Assembly: GCF_013035425.1 (NCBI RefSeq)
Contig: NZ_WQHX01000001.1
Span: 1,079,443 to 1,143,442 of the forward strand
Source: Ruegeria arenilitoris
GTDB lineage: Bacteria; Pseudomonadota; Alphaproteobacteria; Rhodobacterales; Rhodobacteraceae
DNA length: 64,000 bases
Reading direction: 5' to 3'
The notes beneath the pieces are model-generated. The model was not told where the DNA came from. It made no database searches and saw only the letters and a program-made list of their open reading frames with translations. Position numbers and translations under genes: made by a program. Positions 7,941 to 17,704 of this stretch are shown here, in pieces; position 1 is the first letter of the stretch; each line of letters opens with the position of its first letter.

Positions 7941-8909
7941 TTAGTCGAAGATTTCCAGATCGATCAAACAATTGGGCGCGCGTTGGCCGTTCAAACTGTT
8001 TTCGACGCGAAACTTTTCAATCATCAATAGCTTTTTGATTTCACTTTGTTCAGCGACCCATGAGGGACGAAAAAAACTGTTCTCGACATACTCGATGCCA
8101 AGATTTAACCAAAAATTTCGATCCTTGGAGTATTCACCCGAGATACTATCCAAGAATTTAGAGCACTCGCCCTGACCGATGGTGGTGACGGTTGAAAGAA
8201 GCGTAACAAATGAGTCACCTATGTTTCCACAGAAAGCAAATATAGAACCCCATTCTTCGTCGGCACTTGGTAGGATCGGTTCCTCTTGCATCGTGTACTC
8301 GGGGTTGAATGCTCCGGTGAAGGTGAACGGCAGAGGTTCTTTGTGAAACGCGACTACATGTCTGATTTTCGAGAAATCATTATCGCTTAGAGCTTTATCA
8401 ACAATAGATTTGGCCTTGGCTAGCTCTCTGCCAGCTGCCTTTGCATTGTCAATGAGTTGTTCATAACTGTTCTCCCCAAGACTTTTTTTGAATCCCGCTT
8501 GAGCAGCATCTTCAGTCCACATTCGGATTTGAGCGAGCTTAGTGAAGTACTCACGTGAGATACTCCTCAAAGTTAAAAGCGCAACAGTCCTGTCGTCGAA
8601 GGTTTTGTAACTATCCTCAACATCCGCGAACAATTCGCTGTCATGTTTCTTGCAGTATCCCGGAAAAGTAGAAGCTTGTGAGTGGCCAATCTTTCTGAAG
8701 TCCCAATCGACCTTTTGCGGTGTGAAATTTGGTTGAATGGACAATACGTGTCCACTTTCGGCAATCTGTTTCAGTGCTCCAGATTTTTGCAAAGAATGGG
8801 ATTTGATGGGGGGATTCTTGCATCCTACCCCATCCGGTGAAACGTACATGCATCTGCAAACAGGTTTTTTGAACTTTGCAATTCTTTTTTGAAACGCCGA
8901 AAAGTCCAT
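7941..8909 (-). CDS. Hypothetical protein with possible HNH/treble-clef zinc site
   Basis: 322 residues from the ATG at 8909, which shares one base with the ettA stop (TGATG), so translation is probably coupled. Not recognised as a named family. Near the N-terminus, Cys20, Cys30 and His38 (in PPIKSHSLQKS) and a second pair Cys86/His89 (YCKKHD) could hold zinc and resemble a degenerate HNH or treble-clef fold. The rest is predicted alpha-helical with no membrane segment. Its base composition is more AT-rich than ettA, suggesting acquisition. A nuclease or defence role is only a guess. Confidence 0.7.
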   Translation of the reverse strand: MDFSAFQKRIAKFKKPVCRCMYVSPDGVGCKNPPIKSHSLQKSGALKQIAESGHVLSIQPNFTPQKVDWDFRKIGHSQASTFPGYCKKHDSELFADVEDSYKTFDDRTVALLTLRSISREYFTKLAQIRMWTEDAAQAGFKKSLGENSYEQLIDNAKAAGRELAKAKSIVDKALSDNDFSKIRHVVAFHKEPLPFTFTGAFNPEYTMQEEPILPSADEEWGSIFAFCGNIGDSFVTLLSTVTTIGQGECSKFLDSISGEYSKDRNFWLNLGIEYVENSFFRPSWVAEQSEIKKLLMIEKFRVENSLNGQRAPNCLIDLEIFD

Positions 8910-10576
8910 CACCTCGCAAACTTCTTATGCTTCAACCGCTTGGGCTCCAGCGCGTCTGGTCCCAGACGGCGCTTTTTGTCTTCTTCGTAATCCTCGAAGT
9001 TGCCCTCGAACCATTCCACATGGGCGTCACCCTCGAAGGCAAGAATATGCGTGCAAATCCGGTCGAGGAAGAAGCGGTCGTGTGAGATGACGACGGCGCA
9101 GCCGGCGAAATCGACCAGGGCATCTTCCAGAGCGCGCAGGGTTTCGACGTCGAGGTCGTTGGTGGGTTCGTCGAGCAGCAGGACGTTGCCGCCCTCTTTC
9201 AGCAGGCGGGCCATGTGGACGCGGTTGCGCTCACCACCCGACAGCAGCGAGACCTTTTTCTGCTGGTCGCCACCCTTGAAGTTAAACGACGAGCAATAGG
9301 CGCGGGAATTGACCTGCGCGTCGCCCAATTGGATGATCTCGGCGCCGCCAGTGATCGCCTCCCAAACCGTATCACCGTCTTTCAGGTCGTCGCGGGACTG
9401 GTCGACATAGGATAGCTCGACCGTGTCGCCCAGCGTGATGGTGCCGCTGTCGGGCTGTTCCTGACCGGTGAGCATCTTGAACAGGGTCGATTTACCCGCA
9501 CCGTTGGGGCCGATGACGCCGACAATGCCACCGGGGGGCAGGGCGAAATCCAGCCCTTCGATCAGTTGCTTGTCGCCCATGTGTTTCGACAAGCCTTCGA
9601 CCTCGATCACCTTGCCGCCAAGTCGCTGGCCGTTGGGGATGACGATCTGGGCGCGGGTCAGCTTTTCGCGTTCGGATTGCTCGGCCAATTCGTTATAGGC
9701 GTTGATCCGGGCCTTGGATTTGGCCTGACGGGCCTTTTGACCCTGACGCATCCATTCCAGTTCGCGCTGCAGGGTCTTCTGCTTGGACTTGTCCTCGCGC
9801 GCTTCCTGCTCCAACCGTTTGGCCTTTTGTTCCAGCCAAGCAGAGTAGTTACCCTCGTACGGAATGCCGCGGCCCCGATCGAGTTCGAGAATCCATCCTG
9901 TGATATCATCCAGGAAGTAGCGGTCGTGGGTGACGATCAGGATGGTGCCCTTGTAGTCGATCAGGTGCTGTTGAAGCCATGCAATGGTCTCGGCATCCAA
10001 GTGGTTGGTCGGTTCGTCGAGCAGCAGCATGTCGGGCGCTTCGAGCAGCAGTTTGCAGAGCGCCACGCGCCGTTTCTCACCCCCTGAAAGCTTGGCGATT
10101 TCAGCATCGTCCGGCGGGCAACGAAGCGCCTCCATCGAAACGTCGATCTGGCTGTCGAGGTCCCACAGGTTCTCGGCGTCGATTGCATCCTGTAGAGTTG
10201 TCATCTCTTCCATCAGTTCGTCCGAGTAGTTCTCGGCGATTTCCATGGCGATTTCGTTGAAGCGGTCGACTTTGGCCTTTTTCGCGGCCACGCCCAGCAT
10301 GACGTTTTCGCGGACAGTGAGCGTTTCATCCAGCTGTGGTTCTTGCGGCAGGTAGCCAACTTTTGCACCCTCGGCGGCCCAAGCTTCACCGGTGAAATCC
10401 TTGTCGAGGCCTGCCATTATCTTCATCAATGTCGATTTACCCGCGCCATTGACGCCGACGACACCGATTTTCACGCCGGGAAGAAAGCTTAGGTGAATGT
10501 TTTCAAAGCACTTTTTGCCACCGGGATAAGTCTTGGAAACACCCTGCATGTGGTAGACATATTGATAGGCGGCCAT
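8909..10576 (-). CDS. ettA: Energy-dependent translational throttle protein EttA (ABC-F ATPase)
   Basis: 555 residues, the standard EttA length. Two ABC domains each have Walker A (GVNGAGKST and GPNGAGKST) and signature (LSGGEKRRVALC and LSGGERNRVHMA), with the linker rich in Arg/Lys (KARQAKSKARINAYNEL) that contacts the ribosome. It has no membrane part; it binds the ribosomal E site and gates elongation according to the ATP/ADP ratio. AGAGGA precedes the ATG. An AT-rich orphan gene begins in its stop codon. Confidence 0.95.
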   Translation of the reverse strand: MAAYQYVYHMQGVSKTYPGGKKCFENIHLSFLPGVKIGVVGVNGAGKSTLMKIMAGLDKDFTGEAWAAEGAKVGYLPQEPQLDETLTVRENVMLGVAAKKAKVDRFNEIAMEIAENYSDELMEEMTTLQDAIDAENLWDLDSQIDVSMEALRCPPDDAEIAKLSGGEKRRVALCKLLLEAPDMLLLDEPTNHLDAETIAWLQQHLIDYKGTILIVTHDRYFLDDITGWILELDRGRGIPYEGNYSAWLEQKAKRLEQEAREDKSKQKTLQRELEWMRQGQKARQAKSKARINAYNELAEQSEREKLTRAQIVIPNGQRLGGKVIEVEGLSKHMGDKQLIEGLDFALPPGGIVGVIGPNGAGKSTLFKMLTGQEQPDSGTITLGDTVELSYVDQSRDDLKDGDTVWEAITGGAEIIQLGDAQVNSRAYCSSFNFKGGDQQKKVSLLSGGERNRVHMARLLKEGGNVLLLDEPTNDLDVETLRALEDALVDFAGCAVVISHDRFFLDRICTHILAFEGDAHVEWFEGNFEDYEEDKKRRLGPDALEPKRLKHKKFAR

Positions 10577-10880
10577 GTCGCGTCCTCTGGTTCGGGGAAA
10601 TAGGTTGAAACGCTAGATATCCAAGCGTGAGGGGCGGGGCAACCAGATGATTTCGCGTTTCTTGCTTGTTGCAGTTGCTGAAGGGTTTGGCACATCCAAT
10701 GGAAGTGCAAGCGGTGTGGAGCGCTAAAATGAAAAGCGGACCGCCACGCAATCCGAATGTTAAATGCGCACCGAAAAAATGGCCTTTGTGAACAGATTTG
10801 GAATGCGCATTTACTTTTTTTGAAATTGATCGACATACTCTGCTCTAAGCTAATGTCTCGGCGCAACCTGTTGATTGACA
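10577..10880. other. Divergent intergenic region between ettA and nadD
   Basis: 304 bases without a supportable gene; reading frames across it have no family motif. It must hold the divergent promoters of ettA and nadD. The nadD-proximal 60 bases are AT-rich. No clear -35/-10 pair or operator could be assigned by eye. Confidence 0.5.
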
Positions 10881-11531
10881 ATGCCGTCAAGTTCTGAACA
10901 ACAGCAGATGATGTTGCGAAGCGCCATTCCATATGCGCGACCGGGGCAGGTCGTTGGTTTGTTCGGTGGGTCCTTTGATCCGCCGCACCGCGGGCACGTC
11001 CATGTAACGCTGGAGGCAATGAAGGCTTTTGGATTGGATCGGGTTTGGTGGCTGGTGTCCCCCGGTAATCCGCTGAAAACACATGGGCCAGCGCCATTGG
11101 AACAAAGAATTAATGCGGCGCGATTGATCATGAAACATCCGCGTGTTGAGGTCTCAGATGTCGAGACATTGACGGGAACACGAGCCACGGTAGACACGCT
11201 GGCCTCGTTGCGTAGACTATACCCGGGAGTAAAGTTTGTTTGGCTTATGGGGGCTGACAATCTTGCACAGTTCCACGACTGGAAAAACTGGCGGCTGATC
11301 ATGGATAGCGTCGCAGTGGGGGTGCTCGCTCGCCCGGGTGACAGGATTTCAGCGCGGATGTCTCGGGCGGCGAGAGTCTACAGCAAGTACCGGGTCGACG
11401 GACAGGCGCGGCATCTGCTGGGAAGGAGCGCAGCGCCGGCTTGGTGCTTTGTGAACGTTCCCATGATCGATGTCAGTTCGACCGAAATCCGTACGTGTGG
11501 CGATTGGGCAAGCGGAGTGTTGCCCGAATAG
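10881..11531 (+). CDS. nadD: Nicotinate-nucleotide adenylyltransferase
   Basis: About 216 residues. It carries the nucleotidyltransferase signature [12 protein letters not shown] (HxGH type), the [13 protein letters not shown] segment, and the C-terminal SSTEIR motif. It transfers AMP from ATP to nicotinate mononucleotide in NAD synthesis. The start is uncertain: ATG 10881, TTG 10875 and ATG 10908 are all in frame and none has a strong ribosome-binding site. The usual neighbour rsfS is absent; dacB follows after 66 bases. Confidence 0.93.
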   Translation: MPSSSEQQQMMLRSAIPYARPGQVVGLFGGSFDPPHRGHVHVTLEAMKAFGLDRVWWLVSPGNPLKTHGPAPLEQRINAARLIMKHPRVEVSDVETLTGTRATVDTLASLRRLYPGVKFVWLMGADNLAQFHDWKNWRLIMDSVAVGVLARPGDRISARMSRAARVYSKYRVDGQARHLLGRSAAPAWCFVNVPMIDVSSTEIRTCGDWASGVLPE

Positions 11532-11597
11532 CCCCAATCGGAGCATAATCCGTTTCAATGGTTGTCTGACGGTAATCTCTGGGATTTTATTTGACCC

Positions 11598-13076
11598 ATG
11601 GTTGATCGTTTTTCGCGTCGATTTTTTCTTGGCGGGGTTGGGGCATCCTTGATACCCGCAACAAGTTGGGCTGGTGCGCCCCTTGTGTCCTTGCGGCCGC
11701 AACTGCGCGGCAAGCAGTTCAACGGTGCGGAAAGGCTGGTACGGCAGGCGCAGCTCAAGGGCGAAGTAGTGTTTGCAGTCGCCGACGTTGCAACAGGTGT
11801 TCAACTCGAAGAGCTTGGCGGCCAACAGGCTTTGCCGCCTGCCAGTGTAGCCAAGGCACTAACGGCTCTTTATGCACTAGATGTACTTGGGCCGGATTTT
11901 CGGTTTGAGACAAAGTTGATTGCAGATGGGCAGATAGAGAACGGCATCCTCAACGGTGATCTTATACTAGTCGGTGGGGGCGACCCCCTGCTAGATACCG
12001 ATGCATTGGCTACTATGGCGGCCAACTTGCGCGAGGCGGGGATAACCGAGGTGCGTGGTGCGTTCAAAGTTTTTGACGGTGCGCTACCATACGTTTTCAG
12101 TATAGACCCCGGACAACCGGACCACGTGGGTTACAGCCCGGCGATCAGCGGCATATCCCTTAATTTCAATCGCGTTCATTTCGAATGGAAACGTTCGGCA
12201 AACGGATATGGCGTTACCATGGACGCGCGAAGTGCACGGTACAACCCGGCCGTGGAAATGGCCACAATGCGGGTCGAAAACCGTAAATTGCCCATCTATT
12301 CATATACGCCCAGCCCACGGCAGGACCGCTGGACAGTTGCAAAGGGCGCGTTGGGCGATGGGGGTGCGCGTTGGTTGCCGGTTCGTAAGCCAGCGCTCTA
12401 TGCAGGTGATGTTTTTAGGACCTTGGCGCGCGTAAATGGGATTGTATTAGGCCGCGTGCAGGTAACGCGTGAAGTAACGATCGGCGAAGAATTGGTGGTG
12501 CATCAAAGCGATCCTCTGGAAAGTATCCTTCGGGGCATGCTGAAATACTCGACCAATATTACGGCGGAAATGGTTGGACTTGCTGCGTCTGTCGCGCGTG
12601 GGGCCGAGCCTCAGAGTCTGGCCGAATCTGCGGCGGAGATGAATCGCTGGGCCGCGGAATCCTATGGTGTCTACAGGATAGCGATGGTAGATCATTCTGG
12701 TCTTGGCGATATGTCTCGTATGGCACCGGCAGATCTGGTTGCTGCTTTGGTGACCGCGCGTAAGACAGGGGTGTTGCGACCGTTGTTGAAACCGTTTGCT
12801 CTGACGGACAGTCAGGGTCGTGTCGTTAAAAACCACCCGATCAAGGTGGATGCGAAGACAGGAACACTAAATTTTGTCTCAGGCTTGGGCGGTTTCCTAA
12901 CAACTGCCGAGGGATCCGAGCTTGCCTTTGCGATATTCACTGCAGACGTAAATCATCGAGCAACGATACCGCGCGAAAAACGCGAGCGCCCCGACGGAGC
13001 ACGCAGCTGGAACCGGAGATCCCGCAAGTTGCAGCGCGCCCTGATCGAGAGATGGGGCGCGCTGTATGGCAGCTAA
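11598..13076 (+). CDS. dacB: D-alanyl-D-alanine carboxypeptidase/endopeptidase (PBP4, family S13)
   Basis: 492 residues. The penicillin-binding motifs are in order: SVAK near 81, YSTN near 317 and KTGTL near 420. The start MVDRFSRRFFLGGVGASLI looks like a twin-arginine export signal, placing the enzyme in the periplasm, where S13 enzymes remove the terminal D-Ala or cut 4-3 peptide crosslinks. A large insert between the first and second motifs is typical of class C PBPs. Follows nadD on the same strand. Confidence 0.92.
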   Translation: MVDRFSRRFFLGGVGASLIPATSWAGAPLVSLRPQLRGKQFNGAERLVRQAQLKGEVVFAVADVATGVQLEELGGQQALPPASVAKALTALYALDVLGPDFRFETKLIADGQIENGILNGDLILVGGGDPLLDTDALATMAANLREAGITEVRGAFKVFDGALPYVFSIDPGQPDHVGYSPAISGISLNFNRVHFEWKRSANGYGVTMDARSARYNPAVEMATMRVENRKLPIYSYTPSPRQDRWTVAKGALGDGGARWLPVRKPALYAGDVFRTLARVNGIVLGRVQVTREVTIGEELVVHQSDPLESILRGMLKYSTNITAEMVGLAASVARGAEPQSLAESAAEMNRWAAESYGVYRIAMVDHSGLGDMSRMAPADLVAALVTARKTGVLRPLLKPFALTDSQGRVVKNHPIKVDAKTGTLNFVSGLGGFLTTAEGSELAFAIFTADVNHRATIPREKRERPDGARSWNRRSRKLQRALIERWGALYGS

Positions 13077-13111
13077 CGTAGATGCCATTAAAGTGTGATG
13101 AGAATTATTAA

Positions 13112-13534
13112 TTAGACTGTGTGTCTTGCCCTTGCACCGCGTTCGATGGCCGCGGCGTGAAGCCTATCGATACTTAGCTCGTACCGGATTTCTTCTAATA
13201 ACCTCAGCTCGGTTTCGGCCAGTGATCCGTCTGCAGCGGCTACGTCGCAAGCCAGCGCATATGCCGTTTCATTCAGCCTTTCGGGCAGGTTTTCCCGGAT
13301 AAGGCCAAACATCGCATCCAAGCCGTCTTCTTGTTCAAATAAATCAAAGACGATCTGGCTCACGCGGCGCGTACGGTCGATATCGTAACCCGCAAAAACC
13401 GGCAACATGTTTACGGCGCCTTCGATTTTTACCAGTTCCGCTGTTCGGATTGTCTCGTCCGACGCCGAGATCGCAACCATAATCGCAACAAGGCAATCCT
13501 GCGGGGACATTGGGTGTGTAACTTGCTCGGTCAT
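13112..13534 (-). CDS. TerB-like (tellurite resistance TerB) domain protein
   Basis: 140 residues, all-alpha. Two acidic helical repeats are visible: LVAIMVAISASDETIRTAEL and ALACDVAAADGSLAETEL, the pattern of the TerB/DjlA N-terminal fold that binds divalent metal. Family members are cytoplasmic and often tied to stress responses, but stand-alone short TerB proteins have no proven function. The other ter genes are not nearby. Confidence 0.75.
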   Translation of the reverse strand: MTEQVTHPMSPQDCLVAIMVAISASDETIRTAELVKIEGAVNMLPVFAGYDIDRTRRVSQIVFDLFEQEDGLDAMFGLIRENLPERLNETAYALACDVAAADGSLAETELRLLEEIRYELSIDRLHAAAIERGARARHTV

Positions 13535-13618
13535 TGGATCATCCTGCTTGGGTGTAGCTGCGCGCGAACGATATGGGCGGGTGGAGGCGGGTTCAACACC
13601 TTGTTTAATGACTGAGGA

Positions 13619-15370
13619 TCAATAAGGCACGCCCGCGTCTTTGAACTGAGCCTCGATCCGAGTGCGATCTGCGTCTTTTTCTATGAGTTTCAAGAAATTC
13701 CAGCCCGAAAGTCTGAAGTCCGGAAAGCCGGTCGTTAGCGTTTTGACAATAACCTCCGCCTTCTCGAACTGCCCGGTGGCGTGGTAAGAGGCAGCTGCCC
13801 AGCAATATGCAGGTGGCCCCACTGGCCCGCCTCTTTCTACATTTCGCTCAAAAGCGGCAAGTGCAGCGTGGAACTGACCAGCCATGAATGCAGCATGACA
13901 GACAACATTCAGATAAGGTCCGTTCACGAAATTTGGGCTTAGTCTGAACGCGGTTTCTGCTGCTTTTTTCGACTCGTCATGATTGCCTCGCATGCCGTTG
14001 GTAACGGCATAGATCACGTGAGCGTCTGCATCGTTGGGAAGTAGACTGAGACCTTGCTTGGCTGAATCGATCGCCTCGTCAAAGCGCCTTTGGACCAATA
14101 GCGCGAGGTTAAGAGCGGTGTAGGACCAGCCAAAGGATTTGTCGAGCGCGATCGCTTTGTAAGCCAATGCCTCGGCGCGGGCGCCGAGCGCATCAGGGTC
14201 GCTGTGGCCCCAAAGCGCGCCAAAGCCAATTATCCAGGACAGTCCGGCGTACCCGCCGGAAAACTCAGGTGCCAATTCCACCACCTTATTGAATAGCTCG
14301 CTTGCGGCGGCCATTTTCGCGGGAATTGGTGGAAAAGGCGTTGCCTTTGCTTGCACAAACAATTCGTACGCTTCGATATTGGTCGTGTGTACCGAACTCA
14401 GGTGCTCTGTCTCTGATTTTGTCAGATTTACAGAAAGTGCGGATACTACCTCGCCACAGACCATGTCCTGAAGCTCGAAAACCTCGGCGAGCAAGCCGTC
14501 ATAGCGGTCCGCCCAGATATGTCCGCCCGATTTAGCATCGATTAACTGGACATTGATTCGCACGCGCTCACCAAGTTTTCGAACACTGCCTTCGACGACG
14601 TTGGCAACACCCAGACGGCGTCCGACCGTCGGAATGTCTACCGCTTGACCCTTGAAGGCAAAAGTCGAGTTCCGGGCGACCACGAAAAGGCCAGAAACCT
14701 TGGACAGATCGGTGATCAAATCCTCGGTCAGACCATCTGCAAAATGGTCTTGATCAGGATCGCTCGACATGTTGTCGAACGGCAGAACGGCCACGGATGG
14801 CAAATCAGGCAATTTTAGCTCGGGCTCAGATTGGACAGGTTCCGAGCCGTTATCCCAGTGCCATAAACGGGTGGGGTTGGCAATGTTCTTTAATTTCTGT
14901 TCACCTCCATCCAACCAATCAATATCCAGCTTACCTTGAACTTGTTGGTAGGCGGCGCCTGAAATTCCTACGCCGCCAGGCGCTACTAGGGGCTCAATTC
15001 TGGCAGCCACATTTACACCGTCTCCGAAGATATCATTTTCGTCCATCACGATGTCGCCGACATGAATTCCTATGCGTAACTCAATTTGGCTGTTCCCAGG
15101 AGCAACCGCGTTGTCAGATTTCAATAAAGACTGCAGTTCGATTGCAGCCTTTACGCTTGAGACGGCCGAGGTGAACTCGATAAGAAACCCGTCGCCCATC
15201 GTTTTGACCAGCCTGCCGTCATGCTGATTTAGGAGTGGTTCGATAACCTCAGTCCTAAGACGGCGAATAGTGTCGATAGTACCAGTTTCATCTGCGGCCA
15301 TCATTCGGGAATATCCGACAACGTCCGCAGCCATTATTGCAGCCAGTTTTCTTTGGTATCCAGTCGACAT
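13619..15370 (-). CDS. Class III adenylate/guanylate cyclase-domain protein with TolB-like and TPR regions
   Basis: 583 residues from the ATG at 15370 ([13 protein letters not shown]); an upstream start is possible. Residues about 8-180 form a class III nucleotide cyclase domain ([11 protein letters not shown] with metal Asp, [24 protein letters not shown] block). Residues about 205-320 match the TolB N-terminal-like/FlgO region ([27 protein letters not shown]). The rest is tetratricopeptide-like helices. Such cyclase-TolB-TPR fusions are common in rhizobia and roseobacters; the nucleotide made and the signal sensed are unknown. No membrane helix is obvious. Divergent from lysS. Confidence 0.85.
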   Translation of the reverse strand: MSTGYQRKLAAIMAADVVGYSRMMAADETGTIDTIRRLRTEVIEPLLNQHDGRLVKTMGDGFLIEFTSAVSSVKAAIELQSLLKSDNAVAPGNSQIELRIGIHVGDIVMDENDIFGDGVNVAARIEPLVAPGGVGISGAAYQQVQGKLDIDWLDGGEQKLKNIANPTRLWHWDNGSEPVQSEPELKLPDLPSVAVLPFDNMSSDPDQDHFADGLTEDLITDLSKVSGLFVVARNSTFAFKGQAVDIPTVGRRLGVANVVEGSVRKLGERVRINVQLIDAKSGGHIWADRYDGLLAEVFELQDMVCGEVVSALSVNLTKSETEHLSSVHTTNIEAYELFVQAKATPFPPIPAKMAAASELFNKVVELAPEFSGGYAGLSWIIGFGALWGHSDPDALGARAEALAYKAIALDKSFGWSYTALNLALLVQRRFDEAIDSAKQGLSLLPNDADAHVIYAVTNGMRGNHDESKKAAETAFRLSPNFVNGPYLNVVCHAAFMAGQFHAALAAFERNVERGGPVGPPAYCWAAASYHATGQFEKAEVIVKTLTTGFPDFRLSGWNFLKLIEKDADRTRIEAQFKDAGVPY

Positions 15371-15543
15371 TCTGTAGACCCTATCGCTCGTGTAGCCGCC
15401 CACCTAACAAAAATTTCCGTTTTGGTAGAGTTTATACGGGAAATTCCCCCCAGTTCATTGACTCATGCTGCATCCGCACAATAGGAGGGGCCGGTCCGGT
15501 TGCTTGGTGTAACCGGCGTCGTTCCCCGATGGAGACCACTAAA

Positions 15544-17118
15544 ATGTCTGAACTGCGTGAAACCGCGATGTCGTCCAAGGCCTGGCCTTTTGAAGAGGCG
15601 CGCAGGTTGCTAAAACGGTACGGGCAGGGCGCACCGGAAAAAGGTTATGTGCTTTTCGAAACTGGATATGGTCCATCTGGTCTGCCTCACATAGGTACGT
15701 TCGGTGAGGTGGCGCGGACCACTATGGTCAAACGCGCGTTTGAAGCCTTGTCGGACATTCCGACCAAACTGATCTGTTTCTCGGACGATTTGGACGGAAT
15801 GCGCAAGGTTCCAACGAACGTGCCGAACCCCGAACAATTGAAGGATTATCTTCAATGCCCGCTGACGTCGGTTCCTGATCCATTTGGCGAATATCCGAGC
15901 TTTGGCGAGCACAACAATGCGATGTTACGTCGGTTTCTCGATACCTTTGGATTCGAATATGAATTCTATTCGGCTCGCGATTTCTATCGCTCGGGCCAAT
16001 TTGACAAGGTCCTGAAAACTGCGGTCGAACGCTATGACGACATCATGGCCATTATGCTCAAAAGCTTGCGGGAAGAGCGGCAGCAGACTTACTCGATTTT
16101 CCTGCCGATTCATCCCGAAACCGGACGTGTGCTTTATGTCCCGATGAAAAAGGTCTGTGCAGAAACCTATACCGTTACCTTCGATGATGAGGATGGCAAG
16201 GAATGGACCCTGCCTGTAACCGAAGGCAACGTCAAACTGCAGTGGAAACCCGATTTTGGTGCGCGATGGGCGGCTCTGGGCGTGGATTTTGAAATGTATG
16301 GCAAAGAGCATGCCACAAACGAAAAGATCTATGATGCGATTTGCCGGGCTCTTGGCGGACGTGCGCCGGAACATTTTTCGTACGAACTTTTTCTGGATGA
16401 AAACGGGCAGAAAATTTCAAAATCTTCCGGCAATGGTGTGTCTATTGACGAATGGCTTACGTACGCGCCGACCGAAAGTTTGGCTTACTTTATGTATCAA
16501 AAGCCAAAGACGGCCAAACGCATGCATTTCGATGTTATTCCAAAGGCCTATGATGAATACCATCAACAATTGCGCGCCTACCCGGGGCAGGACTTGAAGG
16601 CTCAGTTGAATAACCCGGTTTGGCATATCCATGGCGGTGATGTGCCAGAGTCAACACTGATCGTGCCGTTTGCGATGCTTTTGAACCTCGCTTCAGTTTC
16701 GGGTGCTGAAGACAAAGAAGCATTGTGGGGCTTTGTCCGTCGCTATGCGCCTGAGGCAACTGCCGAAACACATCCTGATCTGGATCTCGCGGCTGGATTT
16801 GCTGTTCGCTATTTCAACGATTTTGTCAAACCGACCCGAAAGCATCGCGCGCCCACTGATCAGGAACGTGAGGCGCTTCAGGCGTTGAAGTCGGCATTGG
16901 AAGCGTATGACGGTCCGATCGAGGATGAAGCCCTGCAATCGGTGGTTTATTCTATCGGGCGCGATCGGTTCGATCCTATGCGTGGATGGTTCACGGCCCT
17001 TTACGAGGTGCTGTTGGGCGCTTCGCAGGGCCCTCGGTTTGGCGGGTTCATCGCACTTTACGGAGTGCCTGAAACCATTGCCTTGATCGACAGAGCGCTT
17101 GCCGGGGAGTTGGTCTGA
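15544..17118 (+). CDS. lysS: Lysyl-tRNA synthetase, class I
   Basis: 524 residues from the ATG at 15544; the in-frame ATG at 15529 is followed by GGAG, which is the likely ribosome-binding site for 15544. HIGH-equivalent PHIGT lies at 49-52 and KMSKS-equivalent KISKS near 290, so this is the class I (archaeal-type, LysK) enzyme common in alphaproteobacteria, not the class II form. It charges tRNA-Lys. The C-terminal half is the alpha-helical anticodon-binding cage. Followed closely by a DUF4864 gene. Confidence 0.93.
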   Translation: MSELRETAMSSKAWPFEEARRLLKRYGQGAPEKGYVLFETGYGPSGLPHIGTFGEVARTTMVKRAFEALSDIPTKLICFSDDLDGMRKVPTNVPNPEQLKDYLQCPLTSVPDPFGEYPSFGEHNNAMLRRFLDTFGFEYEFYSARDFYRSGQFDKVLKTAVERYDDIMAIMLKSLREERQQTYSIFLPIHPETGRVLYVPMKKVCAETYTVTFDDEDGKEWTLPVTEGNVKLQWKPDFGARWAALGVDFEMYGKEHATNEKIYDAICRALGGRAPEHFSYELFLDENGQKISKSSGNGVSIDEWLTYAPTESLAYFMYQKPKTAKRMHFDVIPKAYDEYHQQLRAYPGQDLKAQLNNPVWHIHGGDVPESTLIVPFAMLLNLASVSGAEDKEALWGFVRRYAPEATAETHPDLDLAAGFAVRYFNDFVKPTRKHRAPTDQEREALQALKSALEAYDGPIEDEALQSVVYSIGRDRFDPMRGWFTALYEVLLGASQGPRFGGFIALYGVPETIALIDRALAGELV

Positions 17119-17166
17119 TTTGACCTCTTGAGGCGCGGGGCTACTCTTTGCGCAGGAGGTAGCCCC

Positions 17167-17568
17167 ATGCGTCGATTATTTATTGCCTTGTTCATAAGTG
17201 CCGGTCTGGCCTCGGGTGCATTCGCGCAGAATGCCGAGATTGAGGCGAATATCACCGCACAAATCCAGGCGTTCAAGGCAGATGACTTTGACACCGCATT
17301 TACCTTTGCCAGCCCAAACATCCAGCGATTGTTTCGAAATTCCGATAATTTTGGAGCGATGGTTCGCAACGGCTATCCTATGGTTTGGCGTCCTGCAGAT
17401 TTGCGTTTTCTCGAATTGCGAGAAGTATCCGGATCGCTGTGGCAGAAAGTAATGATCGTGGATGGCGACGGCCGCGTTCACATCCTCGATTACCAAATGA
17501 TTGAGATGGAAAATGGCTGGAAAATAAACGGCGTTCAATTGCTTGGAGCGTCGGACCCAGCGGCCTAA
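17167..17568 (+). CDS. DUF4864 domain protein, exported
   Basis: 133 residues starting at ATG 17167 with a perfect AGGAGG box at 17153-17158. The N-terminus RRLFIALFISAGLASGAFAQ is a signal peptide. The rest (QIQAFKADDFDTAFTFASP, NGYPMVWRPADLRF) matches the DUF4864 family, an NTF2-like small fold of unknown role in the periplasm. It follows lysS by 48 bases and may share its transcript. Confidence 0.8.
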   Translation: MRRLFIALFISAGLASGAFAQNAEIEANITAQIQAFKADDFDTAFTFASPNIQRLFRNSDNFGAMVRNGYPMVWRPADLRFLELREVSGSLWQKVMIVDGDGRVHILDYQMIEMENGWKINGVQLLGASDPAA

Positions 17569-17704
17569 AGCAACACCTACGTACGGTGCGATGAGCGGCG
17601 GTTAGTCCCCTTGAGTTACGCAGATTGTCGTGTTCGGGCTGGACCCGGACCCATCGATTATGCCCGCGGTGACATGCCGTGGAAAAACTGGGAAAGGGAT
17701 TTTT

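Noticed and set aside
9566..10087. Long plus-strand frame opposite ettA
   Set aside because: Shadow of the highly conserved ettA frame.
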